Shown: positions 1-5,190 of the stretch, in pieces
How positions within the stretch are numbered: the first letter of the stretch is position 1
Layout: every line of letters starts with the position of its first letter
Assembly: GCA_010025655.1 (NCBI GenBank)
Contig: RGSV01000093.1
Location: 1 to 5,190, forward strand
Reading direction: 5' to 3'
DNA length: 5,190 nt
Source: Acidimicrobiia bacterium
Lineage (GTDB): Bacteria; Actinomycetota; Acidimicrobiia; Acidimicrobiales; Ilumatobacteraceae
The notes under the pieces: model-generated
What the model was told of the DNA's origin: nothing
Database searches by the model: none
Seen by the model: the letters and a program-made list of their open reading frames with translations, nothing else
Position numbers and translations under genes: made by a program

Positions 1-1392
1 GCCGACACCGCGACGAATGTTCGATCGACGCGCGGTGAGTCCAGAGCCGCCAGGAATCTGTAACGGGTCGGGCGCTTCAGGAAGTGGTTCAGGCATCGGC
101 AGGGCGGCGGTTTCGCGAATGCAACGCTCAACTGGGGCGACACTCTCGACCACTTGACCGGTGATGAGTTTGTCGCCGGTGCGCATGGCGTTTTTCAGGC
201 GAATGTCGACGGGCGAAATGCCGCAGGCGGCGGCAAGTTTGTCCATCTGTGATTCGTGGGCGAAGCAGGCTTGTACTACACCGAAACCTCGCATCGCACC
301 ACATGGTGGATTGTTGGTGCGCACGGCATAGCCATCGACGGTGGCGTTCTCGCATTGGTATGGCCCTTGCACGTGGGTAACAGCGTTGATGAGCACAGCC
401 GACGAGGTTGAGGCATACGCACCTCCGTCAAGCACAAGTCGCGATTCGACACGCCGCAACGTGCCGTCTCGGTCGGCGTGGTGGCGCATGAAGATGGTGG
501 CGGGGTGACGATGGATGTGGCCAAAGAACGATTCTTCGCGGCCATACTGCATCTTGATCGGTCGTTTGGTCACCAGAGCGAGCAGACAGCAGTGCACCTG
601 CAGGCTGATGTCTTCGCGACCGCCGAATGCACCGCCCACGCCGCCGAGCGTGAGTCGTACACGCGAGGGTTCGAGGTTGAGACAGGCGGCGATTTGTTTC
701 TGGTCTTCGTGCAGCCACTGGGTGGCGACAAAGAGCTCTACGCCATGGCCGTCATCGTCGGGCAGAGCCAGAGCAGCTTCGAGCCCGAGAAACGCTTGGT
801 CTTGCATGCCAATCTCATACGTGCCTTCGACGACAACTTCGCCGACCAGCTGCTGGTCACCGCGCACGATTCGCTGTCGACGAATCACGTTGCCGTCAGG
901 GTGAATCGCTGCACGCGTTGAGTCGATGGCAGCTTCTGCATCCACGAGCGGTGCAAGCACCTCATATTCAACAACGATTGCCTGCAGCGCTCGACGCGCC
1001 GTCTCAGGGTGGTCGGCGGCAACCGCGGCGACAGGCTCGCCTGCATAGCGCACGAAGTCGCGGGCGAACACCGGCTGGTCACTCGCAATGAGGCCGTAGG
1101 TGAGTTTGCCCGGCACGTCGTCAGCGGTCACCACGGCCGATACGCCGTTGATTGCAAGTGCACCAGAGGTGTCGATGCGCACGATGCGGGCGTACGGATG
1201 CGGGCTGCGCAACGTCGCGCCCCACAGCATGTTGTCGGCCCACGCGTCAGAAGAAAAGGCGAAGCGACCCTGCACCTTGGGTAGGCCATCGGGGCGTAGC
1301 GCAGAAGTGCCGAGTGCGCCGTGCCGAGTGCGTGTCGCGCGATCGGTGGTGGTGCCGGTGTTGGCAGTGATGGTGCTGTGCGAAGTTGCCAT
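1..1392 (-). CDS. Xanthine dehydrogenase molybdopterin-binding catalytic subunit (PucD-like), N-terminal 464 residues, 3' end outside window
   Basis: The frame is open from ATG 1392 to base 1, giving 464 codons of an expected 750 or so. Translation by hand shows the aldehyde oxidase/XDH a/b hammerhead domain (about residues 30-140, including GLPKVQGRFAFSSD) and then the first Moco-binding domain. Active-site positions line up with bovine XDH: Q197 in GMQDQAFLG (Gln767), GGAFGGRED at 253-261 with E260 (Glu802), and R368 in GAMRGFGVVQ (Arg880). Having both Glu802- and Arg880-like residues favours purine hydroxylation over an aldehyde oxidase role. The AMRGFGVVQACFAHESQMDK stretch resembles bacterial PucD-type subunits. 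The C-terminal part, with the catalytic Glu, is not visible. The start is supported by AAAGG 5 nt upstream and a 1-nt gap from the Fe-S gene; the next in-frame Met (residue 55) is already inside the domain. Residues 2-24 are rich in Ser, Thr and Arg and border a 14-nt tandem repeat. Together with the two preceding genes it completes the FAD/Fe-S/Moco set. Confidence 0.95.
   Translation of the reverse strand, partial: MATSHSTITANTGTTTDRATRTRHGALGTSALRPDGLPKVQGRFAFSSDAWADNMLWGATLRSPHPYARIVRIDTSGALAINGVSAVVTADDVPGKLTYGLIASDQPVFARDFVRYAGEPVAAVAADHPETARRALQAIVVEYEVLAPLVDAEAAIDSTRAAIHPDGNVIRRQRIVRGDQQLVGEVVVEGTYEIGMQDQAFLGLEAALALPDDDGHGVELFVATQWLHEDQKQIAACLNLEPSRVRLTLGGVGGAFGGREDISLQVHCCLLALVTKRPIKMQYGREESFFGHIHRHPATIFMRHHADRDGTLRRVESRLVLDGGAYASTSSAVLINAVTHVQGPYQCENATVDGYAVRTNNPPCGAMRGFGVVQACFAHESQMDKLAAACGISPVDIRLKNAMRTGDKLITGQVVESVAPVERCIRETAALPMPEPLPEAPDPLQIPGGSGLTARRSNIRRGVG
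1305..1332 (-). repeat. 14-nt tandem duplication at the N-terminus of the Moco subunit gene
   Basis: On the minus strand, CGCACTCGGCACGG (1332-1319) is followed directly by CGCACTCGGCACTT (1318-1305), 12 of 14 bases being identical. Because 14 is not a multiple of 3, the two copies are read in different frames: RTRHG in the first and GALGT in the second. The first copy read in the alternative frame would also give ALGT. It lies between the low-complexity N-terminal leader and the conserved hammerhead domain. Confidence 0.8.
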
Positions 1393-1393
1393 G

Positions 1394-1879
1394 TCAACCT
1401 TTATTCGCGGCGCGCGCGTCACGGGCCTGGCGCACTGCCTCGAAGATGCGACCGTACCCCGTGCATCGACAGATGTTGCCGCTGATGGCCTCTTTGATTT
1501 CGAGGTCGCTCGGCGATGGGTTGCGATCGAGTAGATGATGCACTGCCACGATCAGCCCCGGCGTGCAAAAGCCGCACTGCACGCCGCCAGCGTCAACGAA
1601 CGACTGCTGCACGTCAGTGGGTTCGCCATCGACTGCCAAACCCTCGACGGTCACGATGTCGGCCTCGACTGCAGTTGCCGCCATCACGAGGCATGAGCAC
1701 ACGGCTTCTCCATCCATGATCACGGTGCACGAACCACATTCGCCCTGCTCGCATGCGCCCTTGGTGCCGGGCAGCCCGAGTCGCTCGCGCAAGACGTACA
1801 ACAAACTTTCGCCCGCCCACGCGTCACGCACCTCGTGGTCGACGCCGTTGACTCGCAGACGATAGAACTCGTTGCTCAT
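1394..1879 (-). CDS. Xanthine dehydrogenase iron-sulfur subunit, 2x[2Fe-2S]
   Basis: This 161-residue protein is the small electron-transfer subunit that carries electrons from Moco to FAD. The N-terminal plant ferredoxin-type domain has the first cluster ligands C43, C48, C51 and C63 (CxxxxCGxCx11C). The C-terminal helical domain has the second set: C102 and C105 in VQCGFCTPG, and C137 and C139 in GNICRCTGYG. Q101, just before C102, is the residue that in this family contacts the pterin of the molybdenum cofactor. All eight ligands are present and the length is typical, so the subunit should be functional. The start is ATG at 1879, overlapping the FAD gene stop as ATGA, with GAGGT 8 nt upstream; this places MSNEFYRLRVNG at the first ferredoxin strand. 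The open frame continues upstream inside the FAD gene, but that part is a shadow. Only 1 nt separates the stop from the next ATG. It corresponds to PucE/CoxS-type subunits. Confidence 0.97.
   Translation of the reverse strand: MSNEFYRLRVNGVDHEVRDAWAGESLLYVLRERLGLPGTKGACEQGECGSCTVIMDGEAVCSCLVMAATAVEADIVTVEGLAVDGEPTDVQQSFVDAGGVQCGFCTPGLIVAVHHLLDRNPSPSDLEIKEAISGNICRCTGYGRIFEAVRQARDARAANKG
1398..1402 (-). promoter_or_regulatory. Ribosome binding site for the downstream Moco subunit
   Basis: AAAGG (1402-1398 on the minus strand) lies 5 nt before the ATG at 1392 and overlaps the last sense codons of the Fe-S subunit gene. A TTG at 1397 in another frame abuts this site too closely to be a start. 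Confidence 0.7.
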
Positions 1880-2757
1880 TGGCGGATACCTCGCAGTGCT
1901 GTGGCAGAGCCAGTGGCGGCACGCAGCAGCAGTCGCTGGGCGAGCACCGAGATGGCATGTCGCCGGTACTCGGCGGTTGAGCGGTGGTCGTCGATTGGCG
2001 AGCACTCGGCGGCTGCACGAGCGCCGAACTCGCGGGCGAGTGCTTCGCTCACCATCGGTGTGCCGACGAGCGATGTCTGGCTCGCGAGCCATGCTTCCGC
2101 ACCTCGCGCTCGCACCACGGTGGGGGCCACTGCACCCAAGGCGAGTCGCACCGTTCCCGCCACGGCGTCGTGTACGAGACATGCAGATGCCGCGGAGATC
2201 ACCATCGCGTTGCGTGTGCCGACCTTGGCGTAACCCTGGAAGCCCGTCACGAGCGGCACCGTGACCGCCACAATCAACTCATCCGCGCGTCGCACGTTGC
2301 GTTTGACGCCGACCATGAAGTCGTGCACTGACACATCGCGACTGGCTGACTGCGAACGCAGATGCACGACTGCATCGAGCGCACTCAAGACGGGTAAACC
2401 GTCACCGGCGGGTGAGCAGGTGCCGAGGTTGCCGCCCAGTGACCCAGCGGCGCGAATTTGGGGCGACCCCACGGTGCGAGCGGCCTCGGCGAGGGCTGGC
2501 GCATGGTCACAGAGCGGCGGGCGTTCCATCTCGGCATAGGGCACCCCCGCCCCGATGCGCAGCGTGTGTGCATCGTCGTCGACGTGCCAACGACGCAGTT
2601 CGGCAACTCGACGTAGCGACACGACGCTGTCGATCGTGGTGCGATTGAAGTTGACCTCGACCATCAGGTCGGTGCCACCCTGTATGACGCGCGCTTTCGG
2701 GTTGACCGCAAGTGCGGCGAGTGCCTCGTCGATGGTGGTCGCGTTGGTGATGCTCAT
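1876..2757 (-). CDS. Xanthine dehydrogenase FAD-binding subunit
   Basis: This 293-residue protein is the medium (FAD) subunit of an XDH/CO dehydrogenase-type molybdenum hydroxylase. It takes electrons from the [2Fe-2S] subunit and passes them to NAD+ or another acceptor. FAD-contact motifs are in the usual places: VIQGGTDLMVEVN (24-36), which binds the diphosphate; LRIGAGVPYAEME (66-78); and GSPQIRAAGSLGGNLGTCSP (97-116) followed by AGD. The CO dehydrogenase flavoprotein C-terminal domain follows, ending in a YRRHAISVLAQRLLLRA helix. There is no room for the [4Fe-4S] insertion seen in 4-hydroxybenzoyl-CoA reductases. The ATG at 2757 places the first family residues (TTIDEALAAL) right after the start. 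An upstream ATG at 2799 in frame would add 14 unrelated residues and overlap the LLM gene. The stop overlaps the start of the Fe-S subunit gene as ATGA, so the two subunits are translationally coupled. It corresponds to PucC/CoxM-type subunits. Confidence 0.96.
   Translation of the reverse strand: MSITNATTIDEALAALAVNPKARVIQGGTDLMVEVNFNRTTIDSVVSLRRVAELRRWHVDDDAHTLRIGAGVPYAEMERPPLCDHAPALAEAARTVGSPQIRAAGSLGGNLGTCSPAGDGLPVLSALDAVVHLRSQSASRDVSVHDFMVGVKRNVRRADELIVAVTVPLVTGFQGYAKVGTRNAMVISAASACLVHDAVAGTVRLALGAVAPTVVRARGAEAWLASQTSLVGTPMVSEALAREFGARAAAECSPIDDHRSTAEYRRHAISVLAQRLLLRAATGSATALRGIRQ
1888..1892 (-). promoter_or_regulatory. Ribosome binding site for the iron-sulfur subunit
   Basis: GAGGT (1892-1888 on the minus strand) lies 8 nt before the ATG at 1879, inside the end of the FAD subunit gene. 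It supports the ATGA-coupled start rather than any upstream start in the same open frame. Confidence 0.75.
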
Positions 2758-2766
2758 GTGCCAGTG

Positions 2767-2771
2767 CTCAC
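2767..2771 (-). promoter_or_regulatory. Weak ribosome binding site containing the upstream stop codon (FAD subunit)
   Basis: GTGAG (2771-2767 on the minus strand) sits 9 nt before the ATG at 2757 and contains the TGA stop of the LLM gene. The layout is the same as at the junction before the SsnA-like gene. The match is short, so this is tentative. Confidence 0.4.
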
Positions 2772-3823
2772 TTGAATGGTCGCCAATCGGCGAACGCATC
2801 GATCATTGCCCGCACATCACCCAGCGGATACAAGATCGGACACGTTGCCCCATTGCGCAGGTAGTGCTCGACTTGCGCCCGGGCATCGGCCGGTGTGCCG
2901 CTGGCCGTCAGCATCTGCACGATCTCATCGGGAACATGTTTCGACGCGGCCACCACCTGCTCGTGAGTGGCAGGCCACGTAAGCACGCTGCCTACCTTGT
3001 CGAGCAGCGACTGTGGCACGCCAGAGGCCTTCATGATGTGCGGCTGTTGGCCGAGGTATTGCGTGACCATGAGCCGCGCCATGTCGAGGGCAGTTTTGCG
3101 ATCTTCATGCACGCTGCACACCACCAACTGTGGTCGGTCGATGTGATCAATCGAGCGACCGCTCTTTGCAGCGCCATTGCCGAGAGCCTCGATGGCCTTG
3201 GTGTTGTATTCAGGCGAGACGAGATAGTTGAGCACCACGCCGTCGGCAATTTCGCCCGTCAACTCCATCATCTGCATGCCGGTCGCACCGATGTAGATCG
3301 GCACATTCTTCGGGCGGCGTTCTTGATACACATAGTCGAGTTCGACACCGTCGAGCTGCACAAAGTCGCCCTGCATCGTGACGGTTTCGTTGTTGAGTAG
3401 CGCCCGCACCGCCGTAACGATCTCGCGCATTGCGCGCAGCGGCTTGGCACGGTCGATGCCCACCTTTTTGGCGAGCGGATCCCACCAGGCGCCAATGCCG
3501 AGCAAGACGCGACCCGGGGCGAGGTCATCGAGGGTGCTAAACGTGGCAGCAAGTCGCGCCGGGTTGCGGCTCCAACAGTCGACGACGCCCGAGCCAACCT
3601 TCAAGTTGGAGGTGACCGACGCAAACGCTGCCATTGGCACGGTCGCTTCGCGCACAAGGCGGCTCTCGGCTTGCCATACGGCTTCAAAACCACGTTGTTC
3701 GGCGTATTGCGCGAACTGCATGCCCTCGCGAATCGGGTGCGCATCTTGTAGATACAACGCCACACGTGCGGTGCCGTTCGTGTGCGTTGCCGAATAGGTC
3801 GGGGTAGCAGAAGTGCGGGTCAC
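2768..3823 (-). CDS. LLM-class flavin/F420-dependent oxidoreductase
   Basis: The 351-residue product has the bacterial luciferase-like TIM-barrel pattern. The first strand is [14 protein letters not shown] (21-34), followed by [10 protein letters not shown], the [18 protein letters not shown] segment, the [14 protein letters not shown] hallmark strand and helix, and later VPIYIGATG with [16 protein letters not shown]. The closest style is the F420-dependent methylenetetrahydromethanopterin reductase-like group, but FMN use cannot be excluded from sequence alone. Length is normal for the family. It starts with GTG at 3823, inside the preceding stop (GTGA), with GGAG 5 nt upstream, so translation is very likely coupled to the SsnA-like gene. 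Residues 1-18 are rich in Thr/Ser/Ala and do not belong to the barrel. The FAD subunit gene follows after 10 nt. Reaction and substrate are unknown. Its place among molybdenum hydroxylase genes suggests oxidation or reduction of a related heterocycle or its breakdown product, which is inference. It does not resemble RutA, the LLM uracil ring opener, beyond the shared fold. Confidence 0.93.
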   Translation of the reverse strand: MTRTSATPTYSATHTNGTARVALYLQDAHPIREGMQFAQYAEQRGFEAVWQAESRLVREATVPMAAFASVTSNLKVGSGVVDCWSRNPARLAATFSTLDDLAPGRVLLGIGAWWDPLAKKVGIDRAKPLRAMREIVTAVRALLNNETVTMQGDFVQLDGVELDYVYQERRPKNVPIYIGATGMQMMELTGEIADGVVLNYLVSPEYNTKAIEALGNGAAKSGRSIDHIDRPQLVVCSVHEDRKTALDMARLMVTQYLGQQPHIMKASGVPQSLLDKVGSVLTWPATHEQVVAASKHVPDEIVQMLTASGTPADARAQVEHYLRNGATCPILYPLGDVRAMIDAFADWRPFK

Positions 3824-4935
3824 AGGTTCTCCATTCGCTGATGCAGTCTTGCGGCGGCTTCGCGCGCCTTGGCGCGCACCTCATGTTCGTCGACCAGCAC
3901 TGTGGTGCCACGGTCGACGACGACCTGACCAGCGACCTGCACCTGTTCGACGCGCATACCCGTGGTGAATGCGGTATGCCATGGTGCATCAGCAGCGGGG
4001 TAGCGCCAGGTGACCACATCGTCGAGTGATTCGGGGAAGACCTGCCGGGCGTTGTGCATCCAACCCGCGACAACGTCGGGTGTCGCGTGCGAGTCGAACT
4101 CACGCAGTCGCACATAGGCCAGCCGCGATTCCTCGGCCATGTCGCTGCCGATGCCGTCAGAGCCAAGCAGCACCTGGTTGGGCTTGGTGGTCGGCTTTGC
4201 GTAACCAACACCATTGTTCATATTCGAGCGTGGGTTGTGCGCGATGCGGCCACGCAATGGGCGATCTAGATGAACGGTGTGCACGAGCAGCCAGTCATCA
4301 GTGGCATGCGGCTCGAGTCGTGCGCCAGCAGCAATGTCATCGATTGCCTCAGCCACGTGTACGTGCACACCCACACCATGTGATGCTGCAAGCGTCGCAG
4401 CGGCGGCGATGGTCTCGTCGCTGCAGGTGAAGGCAGCGTGCAAACCGACCATGCCTCGTTTGCCGCTACGTAGATGACGGTCGCATTCATCGAGCCCCGC
4501 CTGTGCGGCCTTTGTCATGGCAGAAAGGGGCGATACCTTCTCGCGCAGTGAGCCATCGTCTGCCCAGCGGTCGGTGGCGCCGTAGCAGGCGCTCACCCGC
4601 ACGCCGACTTCGTTGCAGGCGCGGTCGATGGCGTCAAGCGACCCGTCAATAGCGCGCGGTGATTCGTGGTGGTCGATGATGCACGTCGTGCCAGCCAGTG
4701 CTGCTTCGAGCGCCCCGAGTTTTGCCGACCAGTAGATGGTGTCGAGGTCGTGTGCGGCATCGAGCCGCCACCACACGAGCGAGAGCATGTCGGCGAAGTT
4801 ACGCGCGCTGCGCTTGGGGCCCGGCATGCCGCGCGCCAAGGCCGAATAGAGATGGTGATGGGCGTTGACGAGACCCGGCGTCGTACTCATGGTCGACGAA
4901 GTGTCGGCCAGGGCGGTCGAACGTGCGGTGGTCAT
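3820..4935 (-). CDS. ssnA: SsnA-like aminohydrolase (amidohydrolase superfamily, putative deaminase), short form
   Basis: This 371-residue protein belongs to the amidohydrolase superfamily, which uses a metal in a TIM barrel to deaminate or hydrolyse cyclic nitrogen compounds. The SsnA branch is indicated by [13 protein letters not shown] (24-36), a WWRLD block (55-59), IDHHESP (87-93), HNPRSNMNN (233-241) and GSDGIGSDM (258-266). Predicted metal and catalytic residues are all present: H26 and H28 (HxH), H193 and E196 (HVAE), H219 (VHTVHL) and D260. SsnA proteins are usually about 440 residues. This one lacks nearly all of the N-terminal beta-strand region before the HxH motif and looks shortened in loops around residues 200-232 and near 290-315. 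The ATG at 4935 was chosen because the upstream codons in this frame are the preceding Moco gene read out of frame, and because GTGAG lies 9 nt upstream. An internal ATG at 4890 is possible. The 3' end overlaps the LLM gene by GTGA. 8-oxoguanine or guanine deaminase-like activity is possible; the substrate is unknown. Confidence 0.86.
   Translation of the reverse strand: MTTARSTALADTSSTMSTTPGLVNAHHHLYSALARGMPGPKRSARNFADMLSLVWWRLDAAHDLDTIYWSAKLGALEAALAGTTCIIDHHESPRAIDGSLDAIDRACNEVGVRVSACYGATDRWADDGSLREKVSPLSAMTKAAQAGLDECDRHLRSGKRGMVGLHAAFTCSDETIAAAATLAASHGVGVHVHVAEAIDDIAAGARLEPHATDDWLLVHTVHLDRPLRGRIAHNPRSNMNNGVGYAKPTTKPNQVLLGSDGIGSDMAEESRLAYVRLREFDSHATPDVVAGWMHNARQVFPESLDDVVTWRYPAADAPWHTAFTTGMRVEQVQVAGQVVVDRGTTVLVDEHEVRAKAREAAARLHQRMENL
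3829..3832 (-). promoter_or_regulatory. Ribosome binding site for the LLM oxidoreductase
   Basis: GGAG (3832-3829 on the minus strand) lies 5 nt before the GTG start at 3823, inside the last codons of the SsnA-like gene. It decides in favour of the GTG start and the GTGA stop-start overlap, since no ATG is close by. Confidence 0.75.
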
Positions 4936-4944
4936 CGAGGCGAT

Positions 4945-4949
4945 CTCAC
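4945..4949 (-). promoter_or_regulatory. Weak ribosome binding site containing the upstream stop codon (SsnA-like gene)
   Basis: GTGAG (4949-4945 on the minus strand) sits 9 nt before the ATG at 4935 and contains the TGA stop of the upstream Moco gene. GTGA can pair with the 5' side of the anti-Shine-Dalgarno sequence (UCAC). The match is short, so this is tentative. Confidence 0.4.
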
Positions 4950-5190
4950 TCGTCCTCGTTCGCCGCGCGGCGCATAGGCAATTGGTTGCGCCACACGCCG
5001 TCGAGCTCGTGTAGCGCCTTGGCGACGGCACCAGCAGTAGGCACAAGCCCGATTTCACCAACGCCCTTGATGCCATACGGCGCGTTGGGTTGGGGCGACT
5101 CAACCAAGAGCACCGTCATCGGCGGCACGTCTTTGGCCCGCAAGATGCCGAGCGACCGCAGCGTCATGTTGGTGGGGAAGCCGGTTGCGG
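4946..5190 (-). CDS. Xanthine dehydrogenase-family molybdopterin-binding subunit, C-terminal fragment (5' end outside window)
   Basis: Only the last 80 codons are visible, preceded by a partial codon at the window edge; the stop is TGA at 4948-4946. The fragment carries the C-terminal signature of Moco subunits of the XDH/aldehyde oxidase family, GIKGVGEIGLVPTAGAVAKA. Its glutamate (codon 5056-5054) matches the catalytic base of the family, Glu1261 in bovine XDH, which activates the Mo-bound hydroxide/water. The preceding VLLVESPQPNAPYG stretch is the usual lead-in to this loop. The protein would sit in the cytoplasm as the large catalytic subunit and hydroxylate a purine or other N-heterocycle; the substrate cannot be told from this piece. 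It is separate from the Moco subunit at 1-1392, which lies downstream in the same operon and shows only its N-terminal part. The next gene, the SsnA-like one, begins 10 nt after the stop. Family is certain; subfamily is not. Confidence 0.88.
   Translation of the reverse strand, partial: ATGFPTNMTLRSLGILRAKDVPPMTVLLVESPQPNAPYGIKGVGEIGLVPTAGAVAKALHELDGVWRNQLPMRRAANEDE

Larger units (their letters stand above)
1..5190 (-). other. Six-gene operon segment: Moco(1)-ssnA-LLM-FAD-FeS-Moco(2)
   Basis: All genes share one strand and successive junctions are +10, -4, +10, -4 and +1 nt. This leaves no room for a promoter or terminator between genes, and I saw no hairpin followed by a T-run in the junctions. 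A single polycistronic transcript entering at the right edge and leaving at the left edge is the simplest reading. The promoter and any regulator gene lie outside the window. Confidence 0.85.

Noticed and set aside
478..921. Plus-strand open frame of 147 codons
   Set aside because: It is the complement of the Moco subunit gene, whose 464-codon frame is uninterrupted and rich in family motifs. No family is recognisable in the plus-strand translation.
1880..2182. Upstream extension of the iron-sulfur subunit frame
   Set aside because: It lies inside the FAD subunit gene and is an Arg-rich shadow. The ATGA overlap with GAGGT upstream gives the normal subunit length.
2555..3400. Long plus-strand open frame of 281 codons
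   Set aside because: It runs antisense across the FAD and LLM genes, which have clear family motifs on the minus strand. It shows no recognisable domain and is typical of the long antisense frames found in GC-rich DNA.
2768..3823. LLM protein as a RutA-type uracil oxygenase
   Set aside because: The N-terminal and cofactor-region motifs fit the general F420-associated LLM group. I see none of the RutA-specific segments I recall and no other rut genes.
3820..4935. SsnA-like gene as a pseudogene
   Set aside because: There is no stop or frameshift over 371 codons, all predicted metal ligands remain, and the start and stop fit the operon spacing. Shortening alone does not show loss of function.
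4936..5103. N-terminal extension of the SsnA-like protein to an ATG at 5103, which could have supplied the missing beta domain
   Set aside because: These 56 codons overlap the Moco subunit C-terminus in another frame. They read as an Arg/Ser/Cys-rich shadow with no beta-strand pattern like that of SsnA.
1..5190. The two Moco fragments as halves of one split or shuffled gene
   Set aside because: The C-terminal fragment is upstream of the N-terminal one in transcription order, and the N-terminal frame runs open to the window edge with no break. Two genes cut by the window edges is the simpler explanation, barring a circular contig.

Overview
The window is one dense, unidirectional gene cluster for a molybdenum hydroxylase of the xanthine dehydrogenase (XDH) family. 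All six genes lie on the minus strand, so transcription runs from high to low coordinates. The DNA is GC-rich (about 60 percent by eye). An LLM-class oxidoreductase of the F420-associated type and a Moco subunit of the actinobacterial/PucD style point to an actinobacterium, perhaps of the Acidimicrobiia. That assignment is an inference, since no phylogenetic marker gene is present.

In transcription order the window holds: (1) the last 80 codons of one molybdopterin (Moco) subunit, 5190-4946; (2) a short SsnA-like aminohydrolase, 4935-3820; (3) an LLM-class flavin/F420 oxidoreductase, 3823-2768; (4) an XDH FAD subunit, 2757-1876; (5) an XDH [2Fe-2S] subunit, 1879-1394; (6) the first 464 codons of a second Moco subunit, 1392-1, which runs off the window. 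Junctions are a 10-nt gap, a GTGA overlap, a 10-nt gap, an ATGA overlap and a 1-nt gap. No space remains for an internal promoter or terminator outside coding DNA, and no non-coding stretch exceeds 10 nt.

Genes 4-6 form a complete FAD/Fe-S/Moco set. Electrons from hydroxylation of a purine or similar N-heterocycle at Moco would pass through two [2Fe-2S] clusters to FAD. SsnA-like proteins are metal-dependent deaminases/hydrolases that recur beside molybdenum hydroxylases of purine catabolism, so a purine or N-heterocycle salvage or catabolic operon is the most economical reading. The LLM enzyme has no assigned place in the standard purine route.

The points most worth a second look are the presence of two distinct Moco subunit genes in one operon, the unusually short SsnA-like protein that lacks its N-terminal beta domain but keeps all predicted metal ligands, and the translationally coupled LLM oxidoreductase between them. 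I see no RNA gene, mobile element, CRISPR array or integration site.
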